Below, piece by piece: positions 1 through 9,481 of a DNA stretch of 64,000 nt (the stretch's first letter is position 1; each line of letters begins with the position of its first letter). The notes beneath the pieces were generated by a model that had not been told where the DNA came from, ran no database searches, and worked only from the letters and a program-made list of their open reading frames with translations. Origin of the DNA: Bacillus badius NBRC 15713 (lineage in GTDB: Bacteria > Bacillota > Bacilli > Bacillales > Domibacillaceae); the NCBI RefSeq assembly GCF_001591605.1, contig NZ_BCVF01000014.1:27304-91303 (forward strand), read 5' to 3'. Both the position numbers and the translations under genes were made by a program.

Positions 1-521
1 CAAAAACTCGTAATTGGTCCATAAGAATATAAGCGGAATTCAACCGGACGATCTGTCGGAAGATTGACATAGTTGACGGTTTCAATTCCTTCCTCCGGAT
101 AGCTGAAATGCCATTTCCAGTTAGAGGAGGAAGCATAAATGACAAGTGGCTTCTCGTTAGCATAGCCTGCGGGCACGCTCTCCACTTTATCCGTTGTCCG
201 AACCGTAACGACAGACAATATAATTACAATAATAATAGGAATGACTGTCCAAATTAATTCTAGCCATTTGTTTCCTTCTTCATGAGGAGGCTCATAGTCT
301 TTATCCATCTTGGAAGCACGATATTTTACAAGGACAAATACATAAAGGATATAGACAACCAGCAAGATACCGGCCATCATCATAATCGAAAAAATAATTG
401 TATCGGATAATGTTTTTGCTTGTGGCCCTTTAGGATCGAGAACCATTAACGGGCTGTCACAACCCGCCAGTGCAGTGGAAACAGCGAAGATTACGGATAG
501 TAATAACCACTTTACTTTCAT
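1..521 (-). CDS. qoxA: Cytochrome aa3 quinol oxidase subunit II (partial)
   Basis: This is the N-terminal 173 residues of the subunit that docks menaquinol to the terminal aa3 oxidase; the rest lies beyond the left edge. The protein starts with a lipoprotein signal ending in a lipobox with Cys21, followed by the LDPKGP motif typical of QoxA and two membrane helices (about residues 41-65 and 88-107). The residues after the second helix (NWKWHFSYPE, then ETVNYVN) match the quinol-oxidase branch rather than the copper-binding cytochrome c oxidase branch, although the region where CuA ligands would sit is not in the window. The ATG at 521 has a GAGAGGGG ribosome-binding site. Other qox genes should follow to the left. 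Confidence 0.9.
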   Translation of the reverse strand, partial: MKVKWLLLSVIFAVSTALAGCDSPLMVLDPKGPQAKTLSDTIIFSIMMMAGILLVVYILYVFVLVKYRASKMDKDYEPPHEEGNKWLELIWTVIPIIIVIILSVVTVRTTDKVESVPAGYANEKPLVIYASSSNWKWHFSYPEEGIETVNYVNLPTDRPVEFRLYSYGPITSF

Positions 522-853
522 TTTTAACCCCTCTCACTTCATTTGAACTTTATGTGCAATATTTCACAATAATTTTTGAAACCCTTATCCATCTAACTTC
601 CCAGTATCTCCTTTCTGTATTTGCATGATTATCATAGTCCTATCCAAACTAAAAAACAAATAGAAATATATCGTGTCACAAAAGATTCAATATTGTAAGT
701 AAATGACTGGAAAAATAGAAACTTAGTATATTTTATTCCATAAAAAGGAATATAAAGAACCTTGCTTTCCCTTCGCTCATTGTCAGCAGAAATGTTCTAT
801 ATTACTATTAAAATGAGACTAATTTCCTTTAATAGGAGAATGGAGGAAAGAAT
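522..853. other. Divergent intergenic region, qoxA / S-layer hydrolase
   Basis: This 332-base AT-rich spacer lies between two divergent genes, so it must hold both promoters. I see one reasonable sigma-A-type promoter reading right (separate entry). No RNA gene or ORF with a ribosome-binding site is visible. Confidence 0.6.
780..808 (+). promoter_or_regulatory. Putative sigma-A promoter for the SLH hydrolase
   Basis: TTGTCA and TACTAT are separated by 17 bases, about 45 bases upstream of the ATG at 854. The -35 box matches 5 of 6 consensus positions and the -10 box 4 of 6. Confidence 0.4.
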
Positions 854-2794
854 ATGAGAGAAAAACAAAAGTGGAAACGGATTGGACCTGTTTTACTTGC
901 GGCTGCTATCGGCACGAGCGGCACCTTCCTGCCAGTTCAGCCTCACATCTCTGCACAAGCGCAGGAACCGGTTAAAAAGAAAACAGACAAAAGGGCAGAA
1001 GAAACAGCCCATCTCTTTATGTCGGCTGTACTGGAAGAAAGATGGGCTGACGGTTATCATTTATTTAATGAAAATTTGAAAAAGTATGTTTCTATGGAGC
1101 AATTCCCCTCCATTTGGAAGGCTAAAACCGCCCCGTTTGGAAAGCTGGGAAAACCGCTGGCCGTGAAAACAGCGGACAATCAAGTACATACTAGTGTAAC
1201 GCTGACCTATCAGACTGCTCCTTTTCCTGTCGATATTACGATTCATCTTGATCAAGCAGGAAAAATCGATGACTTTTTTATTCCTTTTTATGCTGCGCCG
1301 CCAAGTCAATACAAGTCTCCTGCCTATGACAAAACAGACAAATATACAGAGCAAGAAGTGGCCTTTGGCAAAGGGGAATTGGCGCTTCCGGGCACATTGA
1401 CACTTCCGAAAGGCAAAGGGCCATTTCCGGCAGTCGCTCTCGTCCACGGTTCAGGTCCGAATGATCGGGATGAGTCCTTAAATTCAACGAAGCCCTTTCG
1501 TGATCTGGCAGTCGGCCTGGCAAATAAAGGTATTGCTGTTCTCCGTTATGAGAAATTAACAAGAGAGCATCATATAAAGACTGGGATGAATCCAAAGCTT
1601 AGTTTACAGGAAGAGACAATTGATGATGCTCTCGCAGCGGTTCAGTTTTTAGACAGTCTTCCGGAAGTGAGCGATCAATTGTATGTCTTGGGCCACAGCC
1701 AGGGAGGCTATGCGCTGCCGCGTATTTTAAAGGCAGATGCTGCACACCGGATTACAGGAGGCATTATTGTAGCTGGTCCTAGCGGCAAATTTCAAGATTT
1801 GATGCTATGGCAGCAGCGCGCAGCGGTAGAAAGGGCGAAAAAACAACCGCTTCCTCCAGAAGACTTGCAAGCGATCGAAGCCAATCTAGCCTTCTGGGAG
1901 CAGCAAATCGCTTTGATCAATAATCCAGACTATACAAAGGAACGTCTTCCGGAGGGATTTCAGCTCGGTAATCCGTACTGGTGGTTCGATTTGCGTGATT
2001 ATGTTCCGGCTGAGTTAGCCGCCGAGCAACAGGTTCCGCTTCTTATTATGCAAGGACAAAAAGATCTGCAAGTACCCGCTTCGGAATTAACAAAATGGAA
2101 AAATGCGCTTGCTCACCGGAAAAACGTTTCTTATAAAATGTATCCAGATTTGATTCATTTGCTTGTGAATGCCAAAGGGGAGCCGGATTATTCAGAATAT
2201 AATGTTCCAGCGAATGTTCCCGAAGAATTTATTGAAGATATCGCCCAATGGATAGGAAAAGACACACTCTCTTTTTCCGATGTAAAGGCTGGTTTCTGGG
2301 CGTATAAAGAAATTCAGTTTATGGCCAAAAAAGGGTATCTGAGCGGCTATGCAGATGGAACGTTCGGACCCAATCAGACTGTGACGCGGGCACAGGCAGC
2401 GAAGCTGTTAGCCAAGGCTTTGCACTTTGACCTGAATCAAAAAATTGAACAGGCAACCTTTAAAGATGTGCCGGCGCAAAGCGAATTCCTTCCTTATATA
2501 CGCTTTTTAAATGAGAAGGGGATTATGTCCGGATACAAAGACGGAACTTTCCGGCCAAACGAGCCGCTGAGCCGCGCTCAGATGGCAAGAATGCTGATGG
2601 AGGCTTTTCAGCTAAAAGGACAGCCTGCTAAGTTGTTTAGCGACATTCGAAAAGATCACTGGGCTTTTCAGTCCATTCATGCCCTTGCTGCCCATGGAAT
2701 AGCTGCCGGCAATTCAAACGGCACATTCGGGCCAGCTGAAAAAGTTACGCGAGCCCAGGCTGCGGCCTTTTTATATCGTTCTCTTCATCAGTAA
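854..2794 (+). CDS. S-layer-anchored alpha/beta hydrolase with DUF3887 domain
   Basis: A 646-residue exported protein built from four parts: a signal peptide (about 1-37), a DUF3887-type N-terminal domain (about 48-145), an alpha/beta hydrolase domain (about 165-470), and three SLH repeats (about 474-645) that should bind cell-wall polysaccharide. The hydrolase nucleophile is Ser282 in GHSQGG; Asp404 (QGQKD) and His435 (DLIHLL) fit the rest of the triad. The SLH repeats keep the TRAQ/SRAQ signature. The ATG is preceded by GGAGGAAAG. The substrate is unknown; related cytoplasmic or lipoprotein hydrolases act as esterases or thioesterases. The gene stands alone between qoxA and fhs. The fold and anchoring are clear, the function is inferred. 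Confidence 0.88.
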   Translation: MREKQKWKRIGPVLLAAAIGTSGTFLPVQPHISAQAQEPVKKKTDKRAEETAHLFMSAVLEERWADGYHLFNENLKKYVSMEQFPSIWKAKTAPFGKLGKPLAVKTADNQVHTSVTLTYQTAPFPVDITIHLDQAGKIDDFFIPFYAAPPSQYKSPAYDKTDKYTEQEVAFGKGELALPGTLTLPKGKGPFPAVALVHGSGPNDRDESLNSTKPFRDLAVGLANKGIAVLRYEKLTREHHIKTGMNPKLSLQEETIDDALAAVQFLDSLPEVSDQLYVLGHSQGGYALPRILKADAAHRITGGIIVAGPSGKFQDLMLWQQRAAVERAKKQPLPPEDLQAIEANLAFWEQQIALINNPDYTKERLPEGFQLGNPYWWFDLRDYVPAELAAEQQVPLLIMQGQKDLQVPASELTKWKNALAHRKNVSYKMYPDLIHLLVNAKGEPDYSEYNVPANVPEEFIEDIAQWIGKDTLSFSDVKAGFWAYKEIQFMAKKGYLSGYADGTFGPNQTVTRAQAAKLLAKALHFDLNQKIEQATFKDVPAQSEFLPYIRFLNEKGIMSGYKDGTFRPNEPLSRAQMARMLMEAFQLKGQPAKLFSDIRKDHWAFQSIHALAAHGIAAGNSNGTFGPAEKVTRAQAAAFLYRSLHQ

Positions 2795-2855
2795 ACTTCT
2801 GTTCTTTTTTGCATGTTTGCGATTATACTAAAGAAAAAAGAAAGCAGGGAGAACT

Positions 2856-4535
2856 TTGACAAATATTCAAACGCCATTAACAGACTTGGAAATTGCCCGA
2901 AAAGCGGATATGCGGCCCATTCAAGAGGTTGCGGCCGCAGCGGATATTCCGGCCGAAGCACTGGAGCCCTATGGAAAGTATAAAGCCAAAATTAATGTAT
3001 CCAAGCTCCCTCAAAAGACGCAGACGGGAAAAGTAGTGTTAGTGACAGCGATTAGCCCTACCCCGGCAGGAGAAGGAAAATCCACTGTGACAGTCGGATT
3101 GGCGGACGCTCTCTCCCGATTGAAAAAAAAGACGATGGTGGCCCTTCGTGAGCCTTCTTTAGGACCAGTCATGGGAATGAAAGGAGGAGCCACTGGCGGG
3201 GGATATTCACAAGTCCTGCCAATGGAAGAAATTAATCTTCATTTTAACGGGGATATCCATGCGATTACAGCGGCAAACAACACGTTAAGTGCACTGATTG
3301 ATAACCATATTCACCACGGAAACCTTCTACAAATCGATCCCCGGCGGATCACGTGGAAACGAGTGCTTGACCTCAATGACCGGGCGTTGCGCCATATTAC
3401 GGTCGGGTTAGGCGGACCTGCCCACGGTGTGCCACGCGAGGATGGCTTCGATATTACGGTGGCTTCAGAAATTATGGCCATTCTGTGCTTAGCCACAAGT
3501 TTATCTGATTTAAAAGAGCGGCTCGGTCGCATTGTCATTGGTTATACATATGACAAGAAACCGGTAACGGCCCATGATTTAGAAGCAGAAGGGGCACTCG
3601 CTGTTCTGCTGAAAGAGGCGTTCAAGCCGAACCTCGTTCAAACGATTGAAGGAACACCGGCACTTATCCACGGCGGGCCGTTTGCAAATATCGCTCACGG
3701 CTGCAACTCCATCATGGCTACCAATACAGCGCGGCAGCTGGCGGATATCGTCGTGACCGAAGCGGGCTTCGGAGCCGATCTCGGTGCAGAGAAATTTATG
3801 CACATTAAAGCACGACAAGGGAAGTTTTCGCCGGATGCGGTCGTGATTGTAGCAACCGTACGGGCACTGAAAATGCATGGCGGCGTGCCAAAGCAGCAAT
3901 TAAAAGCCGAAAATGCAGAAGCAGTCCGAGCTGGCTTGCCGAATTTAGAAAAACACATTGATACGATCCGCCGTTTTGGGCTCGAACCTGTTATCGCTGT
4001 TAATCGCTTTACATCCGATACGCCGGAGGAAATAAATGAAATTCTTAACTGGTGCCGCTTGCATCAGACAGAAGCAGTTGTTGCGGATGTTTGGGAAAAA
4101 GGAGGGCAAGGCGGACTTGAACTTGCCGAAGCTGTCTGCAGACAACTGAATCAGCCAAATCACTTTGCTCCGCTTTACAGTCCAGGAGAGAAGGTAGCAG
4201 ATAAAGTGCAGACCATTGTCAAAGAGGTCTATGGAGGAGAAGACGTGCACTTTACTGATAAAGCCCAAAAGCAGCTTGCCGCTATTGAGCAAAATGGCTG
4301 GGATACGCTGCCGATCTGCATGGCAAAGACCCAATATTCATTTACGGATGAACCAGGCCGCATTGGCCGTCCACAAGAGTTTACGATCACCGTCCGGGAG
4401 ATCATCCCGAAAATAGGCGCAGGCTTTCTTGTCTGTTTAACCGGAGAGATGATGACGATGCCCGGGCTGCCTAAACAGCCGGCAGCCATGAACATGGATC
4501 TTGATGACTCCGGTCATATTAGCGGATTAATGTAA
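2856..4535 (+). CDS. fhs: Formate-tetrahydrofolate ligase
   Basis: The enzyme makes 10-formyl-THF from formate, ATP and THF in one-carbon metabolism. It is a full-length 559-residue member of the family, with the P-loop-like [10 protein letters not shown] at residues 68-77 and the conserved stretches [28 protein letters not shown] and [13 protein letters not shown]. Translation starts at a TTG preceded by GCAGGGAGAAC; no ATG fits better. It is monocistronic, ending in a strong hairpin shared with the convergent ykuS-like gene. Confidence 0.97.
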   Translation: MTNIQTPLTDLEIARKADMRPIQEVAAAADIPAEALEPYGKYKAKINVSKLPQKTQTGKVVLVTAISPTPAGEGKSTVTVGLADALSRLKKKTMVALREPSLGPVMGMKGGATGGGYSQVLPMEEINLHFNGDIHAITAANNTLSALIDNHIHHGNLLQIDPRRITWKRVLDLNDRALRHITVGLGGPAHGVPREDGFDITVASEIMAILCLATSLSDLKERLGRIVIGYTYDKKPVTAHDLEAEGALAVLLKEAFKPNLVQTIEGTPALIHGGPFANIAHGCNSIMATNTARQLADIVVTEAGFGADLGAEKFMHIKARQGKFSPDAVVIVATVRALKMHGGVPKQQLKAENAEAVRAGLPNLEKHIDTIRRFGLEPVIAVNRFTSDTPEEINEILNWCRLHQTEAVVADVWEKGGQGGLELAEAVCRQLNQPNHFAPLYSPGEKVADKVQTIVKEVYGGEDVHFTDKAQKQLAAIEQNGWDTLPICMAKTQYSFTDEPGRIGRPQEFTITVREIIPKIGAGFLVCLTGEMMTMPGLPKQPAAMNMDLDDSGHISGLM

Positions 4536-4586
4536 AAAAAGCCGTCGCTTTGAACATCGAAACACGTTCAAGGCGACGGCTTTTTG
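4536..4586. terminator. Bidirectional terminator (fhs / ykuS-like)
   Basis: A 15-bp stem (GCCGTCGCTTTGAAC against its near-perfect complement) is flanked by A and T runs on both sides, so it can stop transcription of both convergent genes. Confidence 0.9.
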
Positions 4587-4631
4587 TATGATACAGCGTT
4601 TCAGCATCGCTGATAACATTCTCATTCTAGA

Positions 4632-4877
4632 TTACTGAACTCTTTCCTCGATCTCGCGGCATACTTCATCTGCCGATAAGCCGCTTGCTTCAATAATAGG
4701 CGCTTTTGCGGATAGCTCTTGCATGCCCATAACATTGGAGTCCATTCCTGTTACGACACAGGCAGAACAGTTGTTTAAATCTCCCGCTGATTTAAAATCG
4801 ATGACCTCATATCCTTTTTCGCGAAGTGCCTGAGTGACATTGGTAAGCGACTGTTCTACAGCAATTCTTTTTGTCAT
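4632..4877 (-). CDS. ykuS: UPF0180 family protein, YkuS-like
   Basis: An 81-residue cytoplasmic protein of the UPF0180 family, which has no assigned function. It resembles B. subtilis YkuS along its whole length: N-terminal IAVEQSL, central NCSACVVTGMDSNVMG and C-terminal LSADEVCREIE. Two closely spaced cysteines (CSAC) are conserved. The ATG at 4877 follows an AAGGAGGG ribosome-binding site. It is transcribed alone and ends convergently with fhs. Confidence 0.85.
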   Translation of the reverse strand: MTKRIAVEQSLTNVTQALREKGYEVIDFKSAGDLNNCSACVVTGMDSNVMGMQELSAKAPIIEASGLSADEVCREIEERVQ

Positions 4878-5058
4878 TTGATATTGCCCTCCTTGAGTTC
4901 ATTGCAGTTGTTTCTACCCATCCATCAGTGTCTGCCGATGGAAGCTTCACTGTGTAGGTTGTCTATTTCCCGCTGTTTTTATTCCGAACTTTAAAGGGAA
5001 GAATAAAGAAGGGAGGTGATGTGGCAAGATACAACGAAGAGGGATGCTTTCCATAATG

Positions 5059-5098
5059 AAAGCGGCACTAGAAGATGATTCTTCCCATGCCGCTGTTT
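5059..5098 (-). terminator. Terminator of the aldo/keto reductase gene
   Basis: AGCGGCA pairs with TGCCGCT around a partly complementary AAGA/TTCTT loop, beginning a few bases past the reductase stop codon. The T-run is short, so efficiency is uncertain. Confidence 0.5.
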
Positions 5099-5101
5099 CA
5101 T

Positions 5102-5926
5102 TTAGCGAATGTTCATGTCATTTGGCGCCGGCCCTTTGCGCCGATTGCGGTTTAATTCGTTAATTTCTGTCATTTCCTCTTGGGATAGCTCAAAGTCAAA
5201 CACCTGGAAGTTTTCTTCAATCCGGGATGGAGTGACGGATTTTGGGATGACAATCGTGCCGTTTTGTATATGCCAGCGCAGCACTACTTGAGCCGGCGAT
5301 TTACGGTGCACCTCAGCAATTTGCTGAATCACCGCATCTTTCAATACGTCGCCTCCTTGCTCCAGCGGACTCCACGCTTCCACGAGAATATCGTGTTTTG
5401 CGCAAAACTCTTTCATTTCCGGCTGGGCAAGATACGGGTGGCATTCCACCTGGTTCAGCACAGGCTTTACATCGCATTCCTTCAAAATGCGTTCTAAATG
5501 CTCAATTTCAAAGTTACAAACGCCGATCGCTTTTACGCGCCCATCATGATACAGCTTTTCCAGCGCTTTGTATGTATCGACATACTCGTCATATTTTGGA
5601 GTAGGCCAGTGGATTAAATATAAGTCGACATATTCAAGGCCGAGCCGCTCCAGGCTTTCTTCAAAAGCCCGCAATGTGTTTTCGTAGCCTTGATCGCTAT
5701 TCCAAACCTTTGTCGTTATAAACAGCTCTTCACGCGGCACAGAGGATTGCTGAATCGCCTTGCCGACACCTGTTTCGTTTTGGTATACCATCGCTGTATC
5801 GATCGATCTGTAGCCTGTTTCGATCGCTTTAGTGACCGCAACCGTCGCCTGGTCGTCCTCTACTTGCCAAACGCCAAAGCCGAGTTGAGGCATCTTTAAG
5901 CCATTATTTAACGTTACAACATTCAT
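5102..5926 (-). CDS. Aldo/keto reductase (YvgN/YtbE type)
   Basis: A 274-residue NADPH-dependent reductase of the AKR5 branch, which in Bacillus includes the methylglyoxal/glyoxal reductases YvgN and YtbE. The catalytic tetrad is visible as Asp43, Tyr48, Lys73 and His106 (SIDTAMVYQN, TTKVWN, LIHWPTP), and the C-terminal IPKSVTPSRIEEN forms the cofactor-binding loop. The ATG at 5926 follows AGGAGAGATGCC. The gene is monocistronic and divergent from the pyruvate-oxidase-like gene. A detoxification role toward reactive carbonyls is likely but the exact substrate cannot be read. Confidence 0.92.
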   Translation of the reverse strand: MNVVTLNNGLKMPQLGFGVWQVEDDQATVAVTKAIETGYRSIDTAMVYQNETGVGKAIQQSSVPREELFITTKVWNSDQGYENTLRAFEESLERLGLEYVDLYLIHWPTPKYDEYVDTYKALEKLYHDGRVKAIGVCNFEIEHLERILKECDVKPVLNQVECHPYLAQPEMKEFCAKHDILVEAWSPLEQGGDVLKDAVIQQIAEVHRKSPAQVVLRWHIQNGTIVIPKSVTPSRIEENFQVFDFELSQEEMTEINELNRNRRKGPAPNDMNIR

Positions 5927-6093
5927 TTGGCATCTCTCCTTTTATATGAAGTATCCGTTCTGTTTCCATTCGGGGAACATTACTAAGAATAACAAGATAT
6001 AGGAAAAATAGAAAGTTTAACGGCCTTGCTTTCGTGAAAGTATCAATATTAAAAGAACCGTAAACTATGAAAACAGAGGGGGCGGACGCTTGT

Positions 6094-7710
6094 ATGAAAC
6101 AAACAGAACAAACTGTCGCTGAACTAATACTTGAGCAGTTATCACTTTTCGGTGTGAAACGGATTTACGGGGTCGTAGGAGATGGGATTTTTGGGCTGAT
6201 TGATGCACTGGCCAAGCAGGATACTATTAAATTTATCGCGGTGAAGCACGAAGCAACCGCTGCTTTTATGGCGTCTGCAGAGGCTAAGCTGACAGGAAAA
6301 CTGGCTGTATGTGCAGCTACGATGGGACCGGGAGCAGCTAACCTTCTGAATGGGTTAGGAGATGCGTATGCTGATAAAGCTCCAGTCCTTGCGATTACGG
6401 GCCAGGCTCCCCGGAATAAAATCGGGACCGCCTTTAAGCAGTATGTTAATCAGCAGGAGCTGATGAAGCCGTTTGCTGCGTATTCCGAGAACTTGGCGAG
6501 CCAGGATGCCATCATTGAACTTTTGCATAAAGCCGCACAAACGTCTTTAGGACAGCGGGCAGTCTCTCATTTGTCTATTCCGAAAGATCTTTTTGAAAAG
6601 ATTGTTGCTGTTCAGCCGCGCCGGCTGCCTTCCGTTATAGAAGGAGTGTCTACGTTCACGAAAGAAAGCTTAGAACAGGCGGCAGCTATTATGAAAACAG
6701 CCGAACGTCCCATGATTCTTGCCGGCGCTGGGGCAGCGGCAGCCGCAGGGGCTATTGAAACGCTTGCTGCCTCATGGGGAGCCGGCATTCTGACAAGCCT
6801 TGGCGGAAAAGGGCTGTTCCCTGACTCCTCCCCGCACCTGCTGCAAGGCATCGGAGAAGGCGGAAACCCTTATGCACCTGACTTATTTAAACAAGCGGAC
6901 GTTGTTCTGCTCGCTGGCACGACATGGTGGCCAGAAGGATATGTGCCGGCTCGTGCGCGGATTATTCAAATCGATAAGCACTTTGATAAAATCGAAAAGG
7001 GTATTCCGGCAGAACTCGGAATTACCGGCGAAACCGAAGAGGTGCTTCCATTTTTAATAGAGGAACTGCAAGGCTTTTCACCTTCAAAAGAATGGGCCGC
7101 CTCCTGCGGGGATGCGAAAGAAAAGTGGTCTCAGAAAAATGAGCAGGAGGGGCGTACGTCCGGTTACCCGTTCTATCCTTCCCATATCGTGCGCGCGATT
7201 GAACAAACAGTTGCTGCAGACGCTATCTTGACATTAGATACGGGCGATGTCACTGTGTGGATGAATCGGAACTTCCGTCCAAACGAACAAACCGTTCTGT
7301 TCTCGGGATATTGGCGGACGATGGGGTTCGGCCTGCCGGCAGCCATGGCCGCCAAGCTCGAAAAGCCGGAAAAACAAGTAGTTGCCGTTGTCGGTGATGG
7401 CGGCTTGCAAATGACACTTGCCGATCTTTTAACCGCGGCACGCTATGAACTCGATATTACCGTCGTTGTGTTCAATAATGAAGCGCTGCAAATGGAGAGG
7501 GACAAGCTGAAAGCGGCAGGACAGAAAGAGACCGGGACGAAGCTAACTAACCCCGATTTTGTGAAAATGGCAGAAAGCTGCGGCTGGAAAAGCTTCCGCG
7601 CTGAGCCAGACAGTGAAATAGAAGCGGTTCTCGCAAAAGCATTGAACACCCCGGCGCCTGCATTAGTCGACATCCCGACAGCACAAGCCTTTTTTCCAGG
7701 CACGAAGTAA
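6094..7710 (+). CDS. ydaP: Thiamine-pyrophosphate enzyme, pyruvate oxidase-like (YdaP type)
   Basis: A 538-residue TPP-dependent enzyme with the three usual domains. Glu53 (KHEAT) is the cofactor-activating glutamate, and the TPP/Mg motif runs from GDG at 434-436 to NN at 461-462. The sequence is closest to bacterial pyruvate oxidase PoxB and to B. subtilis YdaP, a general-stress protein whose substrate is presumed to be pyruvate. An in-frame ATG exists at 6067, but only the ATG at 6094 has a ribosome-binding site (GAGGGGGCGG), so the shorter start is used. It is monocistronic with its own terminator. Confidence 0.9.
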   Translation: MKQTEQTVAELILEQLSLFGVKRIYGVVGDGIFGLIDALAKQDTIKFIAVKHEATAAFMASAEAKLTGKLAVCAATMGPGAANLLNGLGDAYADKAPVLAITGQAPRNKIGTAFKQYVNQQELMKPFAAYSENLASQDAIIELLHKAAQTSLGQRAVSHLSIPKDLFEKIVAVQPRRLPSVIEGVSTFTKESLEQAAAIMKTAERPMILAGAGAAAAAGAIETLAASWGAGILTSLGGKGLFPDSSPHLLQGIGEGGNPYAPDLFKQADVVLLAGTTWWPEGYVPARARIIQIDKHFDKIEKGIPAELGITGETEEVLPFLIEELQGFSPSKEWAASCGDAKEKWSQKNEQEGRTSGYPFYPSHIVRAIEQTVAADAILTLDTGDVTVWMNRNFRPNEQTVLFSGYWRTMGFGLPAAMAAKLEKPEKQVVAVVGDGGLQMTLADLLTAARYELDITVVVFNNEALQMERDKLKAAGQKETGTKLTNPDFVKMAESCGWKSFRAEPDSEIEAVLAKALNTPAPALVDIPTAQAFFPGTK

Positions 7711-7713
7711 TCG

Positions 7714-7758
7714 AAAAAAAGCTGTGGCGGTCCTAATAAGATCATCACAGCTTTTCGT
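7714..7758. terminator. Terminator after ydaP (bidirectional)
   Basis: AAAAAGCTGTG and CACAGCTTTT form the stem, followed by T-rich sequence. On the other strand it also has a long T-run, so it could serve the small minus-strand ORF ending at 7745. Confidence 0.8.
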
Positions 7759-7900
7759 TTGTGTGAGAGGGTTTTTCAGAAAGCACTTCAGAAGACGCCT
7801 CGTAAGGGTTCATTCCGCTGTCTTTATTAAATCGAGTAGAAGAGACGCAGACAAAAGGCGGACACCGAATTGAATACATTGTGAAACCGCCACAGGACAA
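7745..7900 (-). CDS. Possible small cysteine-containing protein (51 aa)
   Basis: A short minus-strand frame opens with TTG at 7900, preceded at 8 bases by GGAG, and begins MSCGGF with a second Met eight residues in. The C-terminal half (FNKDSGMNPYEASSEVL, then SEKPSHTNEKL) has a natural hydrophilic composition, and the stop lies inside the stem of a terminator that works on this strand. I do not recognise it. The opposite strand is also open here, so the reading is uncertain. Confidence 0.28.
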   Translation of the reverse strand: MSCGGFTMYSIRCPPFVCVSSTRFNKDSGMNPYEASSEVLSEKPSHTNEKL

Positions 7901-8104
7901 ACAGCGTTCTCCATCAGGAAGCGCTTTTTTATATGGCCGGCAAGCTGAAACTCTTATTAACGAAGAAAGAGTTAAGTATGTATGAAGTTTATAGGAAGGA
8001 AGTTTGACGATTCGACAACAATCCCCCTTTCTTCACATTTCCCTCAAACTGTTGCAGTAACTTTTTTACGTAACATTCATTTATTCATTAAGGGGGTTAT
8101 GAAC

Positions 8105-9481
8105 TTGAACTTTCCAACTGTCGAATTTTCTTGGTTTGGAAACGGAACCATCATTGCTTTAATTGCGATTGTGCATGTTGTTATTAGCCATGGCGTCGCC
8201 ATTGGAGCCTCAACATTAATGGTCACAGCCGAATACCATGCATTTCGGAAGAAGAATCTGAAGCTGGATGCCTTCGCTAGAAATATGGCGAAGTGGATCT
8301 TGATTATCACCACTACAGCAGGGGCCATGACAGGAGTGGGGATTTGGTTCTCCACCACTGTGATTCAGCCTGATTCTATCGGCTCGCTTTTGCGGATTTT
8401 CTTTTGGGCATGGGTAGCTGAATGGGCTGTCTTTATTACAGAAGTCGTTCTGCTCATTATTTATTATTACACATGGGATATGTATAAAGAGACCGCCAAA
8501 AAAATGAAGCACATCCGCATCGGGATTGCGCTCTGTATCTTTTCCTGGATTACCGCCGCGATTATTACCGGTGTGCTTGCAGCTAAATTGACGCCGGGAA
8601 AATGGACAGAAACCTTTTCCTTTTGGCATGCATTCTTCAATCCGACGTATTTGCCGTCATTGGGCTTCAGAACCTTTTTAGCGCTCTTGCTGGCCATCAG
8701 CCTCGTCTCTTTCTTCGTCAAATGGCTCATCAAGGATAACAAATTGAAAGAGGAAATCTTTCGGATCTTCTCAATTTGGGCGGCCATTTCGATCCCGGGG
8801 ATTTTGACAACAGCTATTTGGTACTTACAGTCGATTCCTCAAGAAGCGTATGATTTGGTTGTTTATTCAACAGGCATGAGCGAAAAGATGTTTGACGTGA
8901 TCAATTTAACCGGATTAGGGGTGATTTTGCTCTTTATTTTTTGGGCGGCGATCAAACCAAAGACGATGCCGCTGATTTTATCGTTTATCGTATTAGGCGC
9001 CTCGATGGGCTTTATCGCAGAATTTGAATTTGTCCGGGAATCTGTCCGAAAGCCGTTTATTATTTATGACTATATGTATGCCAATGGAGTCCTAGCAAAA
9101 GACGCCGAAAAACTGAATAAAGAAGGCGTGCTGACTCATTCGACATTTGCCGAAACAACCAGCGTGACCCCGGATAATATGTATGAGGCCGGACGAGAAG
9201 TGTATAAAAGCCAATGCCTGACCTGCCATACAGTAGATGGCTGGCGCTCGAAACGGGCGCTAAGCAAGAGGCTAGACGGCTGGTCGGAAGAAACGATCAA
9301 GGGCTTTATTCCAACCATGCATCATGTTCGGCCCGTGATGCCTCCATTCGTAGGAACGGAAAAAGAGCTGGAGGCGCTCAGTCATTATTTATACAATGTC
9401 GTCAACGAGGAGACAAACACACAGCAGGCAAAGGAGGAGAAAGAACATGATGTTCGCGCAAGCGCTGCCCATCCCCAATGA
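8105..9481 (+). CDS. bd-type oxidase subunit I-like protein with C-terminal cytochrome c domain
   Basis: A 458-residue membrane protein related to CydA, the heme-b/quinol subunit of cytochrome bd. It has about eight membrane helices, with His24 or His29 in the first helix as candidate heme ligands, a WVAEWAVFITEVV helix with the acidic residues expected near the heme, and a C-terminal EFEFVRESVRKPFIIY that parallels the TEVGRQPW region of CydA. After this the protein continues into a cytochrome c domain with CLTCH at 371-375. The TTG at 8105 is 8 bases from AAGGGGG; an ATG at 8099 is only 2 bases away and less likely. The next gene overlaps its end. It is probably the catalytic subunit of a divergent bd-family oxidoreductase. 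Confidence 0.75.
   Translation: MNFPTVEFSWFGNGTIIALIAIVHVVISHGVAIGASTLMVTAEYHAFRKKNLKLDAFARNMAKWILIITTTAGAMTGVGIWFSTTVIQPDSIGSLLRIFFWAWVAEWAVFITEVVLLIIYYYTWDMYKETAKKMKHIRIGIALCIFSWITAAIITGVLAAKLTPGKWTETFSFWHAFFNPTYLPSLGFRTFLALLLAISLVSFFVKWLIKDNKLKEEIFRIFSIWAAISIPGILTTAIWYLQSIPQEAYDLVVYSTGMSEKMFDVINLTGLGVILLFIFWAAIKPKTMPLILSFIVLGASMGFIAEFEFVRESVRKPFIIYDYMYANGVLAKDAEKLNKEGVLTHSTFAETTSVTPDNMYEAGREVYKSQCLTCHTVDGWRSKRALSKRLDGWSEETIKGFIPTMHHVRPVMPPFVGTEKELEALSHYLYNVVNEETNTQQAKEEKEHDVRASAAHPQ

Noticed and set aside
541..567. Fourth Ter-like sequence (TTATGTGCAA core) upstream of qoxA, in the opposite orientation
   Set aside because: Only the 10-base core matches; the flanking arms do not agree with the other copies, so chance is likely.
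1061..1447. 128-codon frame antisense to the S-layer hydrolase
   Set aside because: Shadow of a well-supported gene; no ribosome-binding site or sensible protein composition.
6013..6043. Sigma-B promoter for ydaP (GTTTAA ... AAAGTAT)
   Set aside because: The spacing (16) is too long and the -10 lacks GGG; not convincing even though B. subtilis ydaP is a stress gene.
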